DNA of 48,712 nt from Dehalococcoidia bacterium (lineage in GTDB: Bacteria; Chloroflexota; Dehalococcoidia; Dehalococcoidales; UBA2162), in contig DUFA01000134.1 in NCBI GenBank assembly GCA_011191975.1, forward strand, positions 1-48,712, written 5' to 3'. Numbering within the stretch: position 1 is the first letter of the stretch; every line of letters begins with the position of its first letter. Shown here piece after piece: positions 17,076 through 25,029 of the stretch. The notes under the pieces were generated by a model. That model did no database searches. It was not told where the DNA came from and saw nothing but the letters and a program-made list of their open reading frames with translations. The translations under genes were made by a program, and so were the position numbers.

Positions 17076-17513
17076 GTGATACAGGACTTGAGAAAGCTTA
17101 GTACCGACAGTAACCTGACTGAGTTAAAACGCCTGGTAACTCAGGAGCAGATTAACGCCTATGCCGAAGCATCCGGCGATTATAACCCTCTTCATATCGA
17201 TCCCGAATTTGCTGCAAAAACGGAACTGGGCGGTACGGTCGCTCACGGAATGTTGATACTGGCCTACCTTTCCGAGTTTATGACCGAAAACTTCGGTAAA
17301 AACTGGATAAACAGCGGGAGTCTCAGTGCCAGGTTTAAAGGCGCAGCTTATCCCGGGGATACCATACTGGTTTCAGGACATGTAATCGGTGTAGAATACG
17401 AGGATGGTTTTGTATTGGTCGAATGCGATGTTCTTTGCAGTAACCAGAAAGAAGAACCCGTAATAACCTGTATTACGAAACTTAAGGGGAAAAGTAATGA
17501 AGATATCGGTTGA
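17076..17513 (+). CDS. MaoC-type (3R)-hydroxyacyl-ACP/CoA dehydratase
   Basis: A 145-residue hotdog protein with the R-hydratase signature SGDYNPLHIDPEFA (catalytic Asp and His) and GTVAHGMLILAYL. It would dehydrate a 3-hydroxyacyl thioester to the trans-2-enoyl form, the step done by FabZ in ordinary type II synthesis. The GTG start lies behind GGGAGTGAAAAG. It probably pairs with the preceding hotdog protein, as HadA does with HadB or HadC in mycobacteria. Its 3' end overlaps the PlsX-like gene by 17 bp. Confidence 0.86.
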   Translation: MIQDLRKLSTDSNLTELKRLVTQEQINAYAEASGDYNPLHIDPEFAAKTELGGTVAHGMLILAYLSEFMTENFGKNWINSGSLSARFKGAAYPGDTILVSGHVIGVEYEDGFVLVECDVLCSNQKEEPVITCITKLKGKSNEDIG

Positions 17514-18504
17514 CGCAATGGGCGGTGATTTTGCCCCCGAAGAGATAATCAAGGGTTCCGTACAGGGAGCTAGGGAGCATAATGTCGGAATCATCTTCGT
17601 TGGACCAGAGAATGTCATCAAGGCTGAACTGGCAAAAAATGATATATCCGGATTAGATATTGAAATTGAGCATACCGATGAATACCTGTTAGAAGGAGAA
17701 CATCCTGCCTTCGCAATGCGGAAGAAAAGAAAAGCTTCGATAATGGTTGCCACAAAACTGGTCAGAGACGGGAGAGCCGAAGCTGTTGTAGGAGTTGGCC
17801 CCACAGGTGGTGTTTTCGCCGCCGCCTTACAGGTACTTGGGACACTCGAAGGTCTTAACAGGCCTGTCATCGGCGGTCAGTTCCTAGGCTTTACGCCTAA
17901 CTCAATAATGATTGACCTTGGAGGCAATGTCGACTCACGACCGGATCAATTACTCGATTTCGGAATAATCGGCACGGTCTATGCCAGGAAATGGATGGAG
18001 ATTTCTGACCCGACCATTGCCCTAGTCAGCAATGGTGTCGAAGAAGGAAAAGGCAACGAAGTAGTCAAAGAAACGTATGACCTGTTCAAACAGTCAGGCT
18101 TGAATTTTATCGGTTACGTCGAAGGTAATGATATAGCTCATGGAAAAGCAAATGTGATAATATGCGATGGTTTCGTTGGAAACGTCGTCGCCAAGTTCTG
18201 CGAGGGACTGGGTGATGTTATCGGGAAATGGCTGGAAACCGAATTAAAAGACAAACTGGATAGCAACGGTATGACCAGTCTTATCACCGCCCTTAGGAGA
18301 GCTACCATACCGGCGGATGCTGTTGGCGGTGGACCGTTATGGGGTATAAACGGTGTCGTCTGCAAGGCGCACGGACGCAGTAAAGCACCAGAAGTTGCCA
18401 GCACTATCGGCACGGCAAAAAAGACTGTTGAAATAGACCTAGTCGGTACATTCCAGAAAGAACTGGCTGCGATAAAAAGTAGTATGAATATAGCGAATAC
18501 GTAA
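17497..18504 (+). CDS. plsX: PlsX-like acyl-ACP:phosphate acyltransferase, divergent
   Basis: A 335-residue homologue of PlsX, the peripheral membrane enzyme that makes acyl-phosphate from acyl-ACP. The start MKISVDAMGGDFAPEEIIKG, the EHPAFAMRKK block, VEEGKGNE and CDGFVGNVVAKFCEG are family hallmarks. Two blocks differ from usual PlsX: the SAGNTGA loop reads VGVGPTGG, and NFIGNVEG reads NFIGYVEG. It may be a specialised paralogue acting on an unusual acyl group. It overlaps the dehydratase gene, is followed by an ACP gene after 15 bp, and sits in an operon with FakA and FakB homologues, which also handle acyl-phosphates. Confidence 0.87.
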   Translation: MKISVDAMGGDFAPEEIIKGSVQGAREHNVGIIFVGPENVIKAELAKNDISGLDIEIEHTDEYLLEGEHPAFAMRKKRKASIMVATKLVRDGRAEAVVGVGPTGGVFAAALQVLGTLEGLNRPVIGGQFLGFTPNSIMIDLGGNVDSRPDQLLDFGIIGTVYARKWMEISDPTIALVSNGVEEGKGNEVVKETYDLFKQSGLNFIGYVEGNDIAHGKANVIICDGFVGNVVAKFCEGLGDVIGKWLETELKDKLDSNGMTSLITALRRATIPADAVGGGPLWGINGVVCKAHGRSKAPEVASTIGTAKKTVEIDLVGTFQKELAAIKSSMNIANT

Positions 18505-18519
18505 AGGAGGCGTGAAACT

Positions 18520-18771
18520 ATGTCGGTAAGCCCTTCTGTCGAAGAAACGGTAAAAAAGATTGTAATGAGGATCGTTCGGAAGAAAGAAGATGAATACTCA
18601 CCAAACGCAACCTTCGAGGACATGAAAGCCGATTCGCTGGATATCGTGCAGATACTTGTCGCCGTGGAAGATACCTATGATATTGAGATCCCTGATGAAG
18701 ACCTTGAAGACGTAACCGATATGGAAAGTTTCGTGACCGTTATCGAGCGTATTATCGCTGAAAAAGAATAA
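18520..18771 (+). CDS. acpP: Acyl carrier protein
   Basis: An 83-residue acidic helical protein with the phosphopantetheine site ADSLDIVQ at Ser39 and the typical EDTYDIEIPDEDLE helix III region. It carries the growing acyl chain for the flanking FabL, FabF and FabG proteins. The ATG is preceded by a strong AAAGGAGG. Its location inside the operon suggests a dedicated carrier for this elongation module; whether the genome has another housekeeping ACP cannot be seen here. Confidence 0.93.
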   Translation: MSVSPSVEETVKKIVMRIVRKKEDEYSPNATFEDMKADSLDIVQILVAVEDTYDIEIPDEDLEDVTDMESFVTVIERIIAEKE

Positions 18772-18787
18772 GTATGTAGGATTACCT

Positions 18788-19579
18788 ATGACATTGAAAG
18801 GGAAAATCGCCCTGATTACAGGCGGTTCACGTGGGATAGGACAGGCCATTACTTTAAAACTGGCATCGGAAGGAGTTGATGTCATCATTAACTGCCTGCG
18901 TAAGCGAAAAGCTGCTGAAGAGGTAGCGGAAAAAGTCAGAGAGATGGGAGTGAAGGCTCATCCTATCAGGGCAAACCTGGCCGAACCGGAAAAGATCGAA
19001 GAGATGTTCGTCGAAATAAGAGAGAAATTCGGCAGGCTTGATATACTCGTAAACAATGCCGCTTCCGGCATTGCCCGTACTGCAATGGAACTCGAATATG
19101 ATGCATGGGACTGGACAATGAATGTCAATGCCCGCGCTGCACTTCTCTGCTCTCAGCAGGCTGCGATGCTGATGACAAATGGGGGAGTTATTATTAATAT
19201 ATCCAGTCTGGGTTCAAAGCTGGTCACACCGGTATATACCGCTGTCGGCGTTTCCAAGGCAGCTCTTGAAGCTCTGACCCGTTATCTTGCAGTTGAACTT
19301 GCGGAGAAAAAAATACGAGTGAATGCAGTTTCGGCAGCAGCCGTAGAAACGGAGACTGTCAAGCTTTATACCTCTGATCCTAACCTGCCTCGTTCCATTG
19401 TCTCAACTACTCTTGCCGGAAGAATGGTACAGCCCGAAGACATCGCTAATACGGTAACCTTCCTCTGCAGTGATCAGGCTGAGATGATACGGGGACAGGT
19501 TATCGTTGTTGACGGCGGGGTATCCCTGACGTTAATGAGCGGAATGCAAAGTGCGGATGGAGGGGGAACCAGTGGCTGA
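18788..19579 (+). CDS. fabL: Enoyl-ACP reductase III, FabL-type SDR
   Basis: A 263-residue short-chain dehydrogenase with the Rossmann motif TGGSRGIG and NNAASG. The active site has Tyr150 and Lys157, spaced Y-x6-K as in enoyl-ACP reductases (FabI/FabL), not Y-x3-K as in FabG. The following RVNAVSAAAVETE, AGRMVQPEDIAN and SDQAEMIRGQ blocks resemble Bacillus FabL. It would reduce trans-2-enoyl-ACP with NADPH and close each elongation cycle. The C-terminal tail MQSADGGGTSG overlaps the fabF start by eight bases. A ketoreductase is the alternative, but the Y-x6-K spacing argues against it. Confidence 0.82.
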   Translation: MTLKGKIALITGGSRGIGQAITLKLASEGVDVIINCLRKRKAAEEVAEKVREMGVKAHPIRANLAEPEKIEEMFVEIREKFGRLDILVNNAASGIARTAMELEYDAWDWTMNVNARAALLCSQQAAMLMTNGGVIINISSLGSKLVTPVYTAVGVSKAALEALTRYLAVELAEKKIRVNAVSAAAVETETVKLYTSDPNLPRSIVSTTLAGRMVQPEDIANTVTFLCSDQAEMIRGQVIVVDGGVSLTLMSGMQSADGGGTSG

Positions 19580-20807
19580 AAAAAGAACGATTGTGGTTAC
19601 CGGTATGGGCGCCATTACCCCATTGGGGCTTTCTGTCGACGAACACTGGAAGGGTTTAATTGCCGGAAAATCTGCCATAGGACCTATAACCAGATTCGAT
19701 ACGGAGAAATATCCGGTCAAGGTTGCCGCTGAAGTAAAAGGCTTCGATCCCGAAAACTACATGGATATCAAGCGTGTCGACCGCACGTCATTATGCACTC
19801 AGTACTGCATTGCCGCTACAGGGATGGCGCTTAAAGCTGCACGACTTGATATCAATAAAGTAAAACCGGAAAGAATAGGCACAGTTATCGCCACTAGCGG
19901 TTCGATGGATATGCTGATCGACGAGGGGGAGGTATTGAACAGGCGGGGGCCAATGCGTATTAACCCATTATTAATAAGTAAAATATCCCCCAGTATGGTA
20001 TCTGCCATTACTGCCCTGGAATTCGGCCTTAAGGGTCCAAACAGCAGCCTTAACAGCGCCTGTGCAAGTGGTAACGACGCCATTGGTACGGCGATGAACC
20101 TGCTGAAGCTCGGTCATGCCGACGTCGTGGTTACCGGCGGGGCTGAAACTCAGGTTAACCGGCTCGCAATTGCTGTTACCGGACGAGTCGGAGCCCTTAG
20201 TAAGGAAGCCGATCCGGAGAAAGCATGCCGCCCCTTCGATTTAAACAGAGACGGTATGGTGTATGGTGAAGGGGCAGCAATCCTAGTTCTTGAAACGCTT
20301 GAACATGCTCAACAACGAGGAGTATCGATACTGGCTGAACTTGCTGGAGCCGGATGGTCGTTTGACGCTTTCAATGAAACAGCCCCGGATCCGGAAGTGG
20401 AGGCGGTCGCCATGAAAGCTGCATTAACCGACGCAGAAGTACACTCGGAACAGGTTGATTATATAAACGCTCATGGCACAAGCACGAAGTTTAACGACGC
20501 CGCCGAAACGAAGGCATTGAAAATGCTCTTCGGAGAACAGGCATACAAGATACCGGTGAGTTCCAATAAATCGATGATAGGTCATCTTGCCTGCGCTGCC
20601 GGGGCAGTGGAAGCAATCGGGGCAGTAATGACGGTAAAAGAGGGTATAATACCACCAACGATCCATTACGAAACTCCAGATCCCGATTGTGACCTGGATT
20701 ATGTACCGAATAAATCTCGCGAGCAGCCGGTGAATATTTGCCTATCGAATTCTTTCGGTATGGGCGGACAGAACTGCTGTATCGTGATAAAAAAGTATAC
20801 TGGATGA
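19572..20807 (+). CDS. fabF: Beta-ketoacyl-ACP synthase II
   Basis: A 411-residue condensing enzyme with the Cys-His-His triad: C164 in LNSACASGND, H301 in INAHGTSTKFND and H338 in SMIGHLACAAG. It extends acyl-ACP by two carbons from malonyl-ACP. I place the start at the GTG at 19572, behind GGAGGGGG; earlier in-frame GTG (19551) and ATG (19557) lie inside fabL without a ribosome-binding site. No FabH or FabD is encoded nearby, so this operon cannot start chains on its own by the usual route. The FabG gene follows after four bases. Confidence 0.94.
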   Translation: MAEKRTIVVTGMGAITPLGLSVDEHWKGLIAGKSAIGPITRFDTEKYPVKVAAEVKGFDPENYMDIKRVDRTSLCTQYCIAATGMALKAARLDINKVKPERIGTVIATSGSMDMLIDEGEVLNRRGPMRINPLLISKISPSMVSAITALEFGLKGPNSSLNSACASGNDAIGTAMNLLKLGHADVVVTGGAETQVNRLAIAVTGRVGALSKEADPEKACRPFDLNRDGMVYGEGAAILVLETLEHAQQRGVSILAELAGAGWSFDAFNETAPDPEVEAVAMKAALTDAEVHSEQVDYINAHGTSTKFNDAAETKALKMLFGEQAYKIPVSSNKSMIGHLACAAGAVEAIGAVMTVKEGIIPPTIHYETPDPDCDLDYVPNKSREQPVNICLSNSFGMGGQNCCIVIKKYTG

Positions 20808-20811
20808 AAAT

Positions 20812-21564
20812 ATGATTACTGTAAATCTTGAAAACAAGACAGCCCTCGTAACGGGAGCTTCCCGTGGTCTTGGAAAAGCCATCGCATTAAAGCTGGCATC
20901 ATGTGGAGCTGATATCGCAGTGAATTATCGTTCCAGCGACGAAGCGGCGGAGACTGTCTGGCGGGAAATCGAGAAGATAGGCAGGAAAGCTATGCTGTGC
21001 AAGACCGATGTGTCCGATTCTGAAGCGGTCAAGCAAATGATTCGCAGCATCACCGATGAATGGGGAGGAATCGATATCCTTGTCAATAACGCAGGTATCA
21101 TCAAAGACTCGCTGATCCTCCGGATGTCCGATGAATCCTGGGACGAGGTAATCAATACGAACCTTCGTAGTGCTTATCTGTGCGCAAAGTATGCCCTGCG
21201 GTCTATGATTTCAAAAAGGTGGGGAAGGATTATCAATATATCGTCCCTCGCCGGTATTATCGGTAACGCAGGTCAGGCTAATTACTCAGCAGCCAAAGGT
21301 GGAATGATCGCTCTGACAAAAAGCCTTGCGAGAGAAGTAGGACCACGAAACATCACGGTGAATGCGATTGCTCCTGGATTCATTGTTACTGATATGACGA
21401 TGCAAAATCTCCCTGAAGAATCAAGAGACACTATGCTGGCGCGTATTCCTCTTGGACGTTTTGGAGTTGCTGATGACGTTGCGGAACTGGTAGCCTTCCT
21501 CGCAAGCGAGGAGGCTGGTTATATTACGGCTCAGGTCATCGGTATCGATGGCGGAATAATTTAA
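20812..21564 (+). CDS. fabG: 3-Oxoacyl-ACP reductase
   Basis: A 250-residue SDR with TGASRGLGKA, NNAGI, the catalytic Ser145, Tyr158 and Lys162 (YSAAK) and the FabG-typical APGFIVTDM and GYITAQVIGIDGG blocks. It reduces 3-oxoacyl-ACP to (3R)-hydroxyacyl-ACP with NADPH, upstream of the MaoC-type dehydratase in the cycle. It starts four bases after fabF and is followed 11 bp later by the DegV-family gene. Confidence 0.93.
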   Translation: MITVNLENKTALVTGASRGLGKAIALKLASCGADIAVNYRSSDEAAETVWREIEKIGRKAMLCKTDVSDSEAVKQMIRSITDEWGGIDILVNNAGIIKDSLILRMSDESWDEVINTNLRSAYLCAKYALRSMISKRWGRIINISSLAGIIGNAGQANYSAAKGGMIALTKSLAREVGPRNITVNAIAPGFIVTDMTMQNLPEESRDTMLARIPLGRFGVADDVAELVAFLASEEAGYITAQVIGIDGGII

Positions 21565-21575
21565 GGAGGCAGAAA

Positions 21576-22430
21576 ATGGCTAATGTAGGTATTGTTACCG
21601 ACTCGATTGCCTGTTTACCCCCGGAAATTATCAAGGAGTATGATATCAGGACCATCCCTGTTGCTCTCAATATCAACGGGAAACCGTATCGTGACGGTGT
21701 GGATGTTGAACCTGACGGCTTCTGGAAAATGTTTAATGAGATCAAAGAGTTTACCACCGGCGCACCAGCACTTAGTGAGTATACGGAGATTCTTTCTAAG
21801 CTGGCCAATACCTCGGATGGCATCGTCGGAATATTCGTCTCAAGAGCCTTAAGCGCCATTGGTGAAACGGCTATCCAGGCAGTAGACATGATGAAAAAAG
21901 AGAATCCTGACCTTAATATTGAGATCGTCGATAGCCGTACTGCCGCTGGAGCCCAGGGATTCCTGGTAGAGGAAGCGGCAAAAGCAGCTAGAGAAGGGAA
22001 AAGCATTCCAGAGGTGGTCCAGGTTGTTAAAGACAATATTCCAAGGGTGAAATTCGCTACAGCCATGGAGACAATGAAATACCTTCTCAAAAGTGGGAGA
22101 GCTCCGAAAAAAGCCTACATGGGAGAGTTGTTCCAGGTAAAACCTATTATTGGAATGATTACCAATACAGGAGAAGTAGAAAACCTGGGACGTGCTCGTG
22201 GATGGATAAAAGCCCAAGCTAAATTACTTGATATTATAGCTGACAACATCGAACTCAGTCAGAACGTCAAATTCAATGTTCACTATACCAACTCTGTTGA
22301 AGATGGAGAAAAACTCAAAGAGATGGTGTTAGATCGATTTAAACCTTCGGATGTTTATTTCACCCCTTATTCACCAGTTATGGCAGGCCATACCGGTCCG
22401 GTTATAGCGGTTTCTTTCTTTCAACAATAA
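21576..22430 (+). CDS. fakB: DegV-family fatty-acid-binding protein (FakB-like)
   Basis: A 284-residue DegV protein with the expected start VGIVTDSIACLPPE, the GAPALSEYTEIL block (normally TSqPs) and SRTAAGAQGFLVEEAA. DegV proteins bind a single fatty acid and present it to FakA for phosphorylation. The gene next downstream is a FakA homologue, and the operon has PlsX, so an exogenous or recycled fatty acid could be turned into acyl-phosphate and then acyl-ACP for elongation. The ATG has AGGAGG ahead. The chain type bound cannot be predicted. Confidence 0.88.
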   Translation: MANVGIVTDSIACLPPEIIKEYDIRTIPVALNINGKPYRDGVDVEPDGFWKMFNEIKEFTTGAPALSEYTEILSKLANTSDGIVGIFVSRALSAIGETAIQAVDMMKKENPDLNIEIVDSRTAAGAQGFLVEEAAKAAREGKSIPEVVQVVKDNIPRVKFATAMETMKYLLKSGRAPKKAYMGELFQVKPIIGMITNTGEVENLGRARGWIKAQAKLLDIIADNIELSQNVKFNVHYTNSVEDGEKLKEMVLDRFKPSDVYFTPYSPVMAGHTGPVIAVSFFQQ

Positions 22431-22453
22431 ATCCTGCCTATCAGGAGGAAACA

Positions 22454-24079
22454 TTGGACAAGCATATAACACTCAGTGGTAAAGATCTAAGAGAAATGCT
22501 CGTTGCCGGCACCGGCTGGCTTGAAAGAATTGTACCTGATATCAACGCATTAAATGTCTACCCGGTGCCTGACGGTGATTGCGGTATAAATATGCTTTTT
22601 ACCATGCGTTCCAGCCTGGCTGAAACCACCAACCTGGATGAGGACGCAGGGATTGCTTCGGTAGCCGCAGCATTGGCTAAAGGATCATTGATGGGTGCCC
22701 GTGGCAACAGTGGCGTTATTCTTTCGCAAATATGGCGTGGACTCTCTGAAGGAGTAGCCGGGAAAGAAATCATCGATGCAAAAGAATTTGCTGCTGCTCT
22801 GGAACAGGCTTCGGAAACAGCCCGTCATGCTCTGAGTAATCCTGTTGAAGGTACCATCCTTACTGTTATCAAAGATGCTGCTTCTGCCGCCGCACAGGAA
22901 GCCCTGAATTCTACCTCAAGCCCGATTTCTGCTATCGAAGCAGCGGTTGATGCCGCCAGGATTTCAGTAAAAAAAACCCCAGACCTTCTTCAGGTACTCA
23001 AGGACGCCGGTGTAGTAGATGCAGGAGGACATGGATTTTTTACTCTGTTTGAGGGTGCATTACTCCACCTGAAAAATGATATGGACAATCGATCTCCTGA
23101 GTTACTCAACAGCACCGTGGTTCTATCTGTCCAGACACCTCAAATCGTTCTCGAAGAAGAACCGTACGGATTCTGTACTCAGTTTATGATAAATGGGACT
23201 GATCTTGACCTGTCCGGTCTCAGGGATAGTTTGACCGGTATGGGAAAATCACTTATTGTCGTGGGCGATTCCAATAATATTAGAGTCCATATCCACACAC
23301 AGGAACCTAATAAGGTACTGGAAACAGCGCTGGAGTATGGCGAACCTATCGACATCGACATTAATGATATGGACGAACAGCATATCGAGTTTCTTGTTCT
23401 CCACAAGGAGAAAATGTCGAAAAACGGCACTGCAATCATTGCCGTGGTAAACGGTGACGGTATGATGAGAGCCTTTTCTGAACTTGGAGTGTCAGCGATT
23501 ATCCCTGGCGGTCAAACAATGAATCCAAGTACGATGGATATGCTTCAAACAATCGAGGAAGTAATCCCGGACAACATTATCTTCCTCCCGAATAACAAGA
23601 ATGTAATCCCCACGGCGAATCTCTTACAACCATTGACAAAGAAAAATATACGCATTATTCCCACCGAAACAATTCCGCAGGGTATTTCGGCACTCATCGC
23701 CTACATCCCTGAGGTAAATTTCGATACTAATATTGAAGAAATGACTGATGCTATTACCACAGTCAGGACGATAGAAATTACCCACGCTACCCGCACCACA
23801 AAGGTAAACGGATTGAATATAAGTGGTGGTGAGATAATCGGTTTGCTCGATGGTATTATCCTAACCTCCGGGAAAAATTATCAGGATACCATAACAGAAT
23901 TACTGGCAAAGATCGACATGGATGGGAAAAATATATTAACAATTTATTACGGTAAAGACGCCGATCCCGATCAGACACAGGATATCAGAAAAATGATAGG
24001 TGATCGATATACAGGACTGGAGATCGGAGTCGTTGACGGCGGTCAACCTCACTATGAATATATAATCTCTGTCGATTAA
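22454..24079 (+). CDS. fakA: FakA-like fatty acid kinase (DhaL/DAK2 domain protein)
   Basis: A 541-residue protein. Residues about 1-200 are a DhaL-type kinase domain with the Mg-ATP motif VYPVPDGDCGINM and the GARGNSGVILSQIWRG block; a middle domain and a C-terminal DegV-like domain follow, as in FakA. It phosphorylates the carboxylate of a fatty acid held by FakB. The metal-binding loop reads DGDCGIN where DGDTGTN is common; the aspartates are kept. The TTG start lies behind AGGAGG. It is preceded by its likely partner FakB. Confidence 0.9.
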   Translation: MDKHITLSGKDLREMLVAGTGWLERIVPDINALNVYPVPDGDCGINMLFTMRSSLAETTNLDEDAGIASVAAALAKGSLMGARGNSGVILSQIWRGLSEGVAGKEIIDAKEFAAALEQASETARHALSNPVEGTILTVIKDAASAAAQEALNSTSSPISAIEAAVDAARISVKKTPDLLQVLKDAGVVDAGGHGFFTLFEGALLHLKNDMDNRSPELLNSTVVLSVQTPQIVLEEEPYGFCTQFMINGTDLDLSGLRDSLTGMGKSLIVVGDSNNIRVHIHTQEPNKVLETALEYGEPIDIDINDMDEQHIEFLVLHKEKMSKNGTAIIAVVNGDGMMRAFSELGVSAIIPGGQTMNPSTMDMLQTIEEVIPDNIIFLPNNKNVIPTANLLQPLTKKNIRIIPTETIPQGISALIAYIPEVNFDTNIEEMTDAITTVRTIEITHATRTTKVNGLNISGGEIIGLLDGIILTSGKNYQDTITELLAKIDMDGKNILTIYYGKDADPDQTQDIRKMIGDRYTGLEIGVVDGGQPHYEYIISVD

Positions 24080-24093
24080 CCGGCAGGAGTCAT

Positions 24094-24897
24094 ATGCAGG
24101 AACTTACTTCCCTATCTAAACTGATCAGCCTTGAGGGTAAAACTGCTGTAATAACCGGTGGTGCTCGTGGGATAGGCCTTGCCATCACGCGAAGACTCGC
24201 AGAAGCTGGAGCTACTGTAGTCATTGCTGATATCGATGCCACAGAAGCAGAGAATATTATAGTCCAACTCAAATCACAGGAAATAGATGCACATTATGTG
24301 AAGTGCGATATCACTGTTGAAGCAGAAGTCAGGCATATGGTTGACTATATCCTGGAGGAAGCCGGCAACATCGATATTCTTGTGAATAATGCCGGTATAT
24401 ACCCCAGGAAATCCCTCGAAGAAATGACCGGACAGGATTTTCAGAACGTAATTTCGGTCAACCTGACCGGCGCTTTTCTCTGTGGTCGTTATACTGCTGA
24501 AGCAATGATATTGCGGGGAAATGGTGGCTGCATAATAAATATCGCTTCGATCGAAGCTTTACACCCTTCTTCTACGGGTATGTCTGCTTATGATGCATCG
24601 AAAGGCGGAGTGCTCATGCTGACAAAAAGCATGGCAAGGGAACTTGGGAAGCATGATATCCGTGTGAATGCTATAGCACCCGGCGCTATTAAGACAAGGG
24701 GCATGCTTTTCCAAACTTCACCTTCCGGAAACAGATCACAGCTTAAAGAACTGAAATTATTCCTTTCGCGGATCGCGTTAGGCAGGCTAGGTGATGCCGA
24801 TGATATTGCCAGGACAGTCCTGTTCCTGGCATCAGACATGGCTGAGTATATTACCGGGGAAATGATAGTAGTCGATGGAGGTTACCTAGTTTCGTAA
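24094..24897 (+). CDS. Short-chain dehydrogenase/reductase, last gene of the operon
   Basis: A 267-residue SDR with TGGARGIGLA, NNAGIYPR, Ser and YDASK catalytic residues and the closing block EYITGEMIVVDGG. NAD(H) preference is suggested by an acidic residue after the second strand (IADID). It belongs to the classical FabG-like/glucose dehydrogenase-like SDRs, and its substrate is unknown. In this operon it could act on a hydroxy- or oxoacyl intermediate, for example beta-oxidation-like conversion of a reduced aryl-CoA. The start is an ATG with AGGAG ahead. Confidence 0.88.
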   Translation: MQELTSLSKLISLEGKTAVITGGARGIGLAITRRLAEAGATVVIADIDATEAENIIVQLKSQEIDAHYVKCDITVEAEVRHMVDYILEEAGNIDILVNNAGIYPRKSLEEMTGQDFQNVISVNLTGAFLCGRYTAEAMILRGNGGCIINIASIEALHPSSTGMSAYDASKGGVLMLTKSMARELGKHDIRVNAIAPGAIKTRGMLFQTSPSGNRSQLKELKLFLSRIALGRLGDADDIARTVLFLASDMAEYITGEMIVVDGGYLVS

Positions 24898-24908
24898 AAG
24901 ATGTAATC

Positions 24909-24944
24909 CAGATAGGTAATAGTATCTGTAATTTTAGTTTATTT
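24909..24944 (+). terminator. Possible terminator of the central operon
   Basis: A six-base stem CAGATA/TATCTG (24909-24914 and 24923-24928) is followed by a T-rich stretch, 12 bp after the last SDR gene. The stem is AT-rich, so the call is weak. Confidence 0.35.
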
Positions 24945-25029
24945 CTGTGTTCATTGAGTAGTCTGCACGATTACATTTTTTGTGACTAAACACACTAGTC
25001 TTCAATCGTAGATTAAGCAATGGTGTAAT

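Noticed and set aside
16653-21564. Complete housekeeping fatty acid synthesis operon
   Set aside because: FabD, FabH, FabZ and carboxylase genes are missing, PlsX is divergent, and the genes follow a benzoyl-CoA-reductase-like block.
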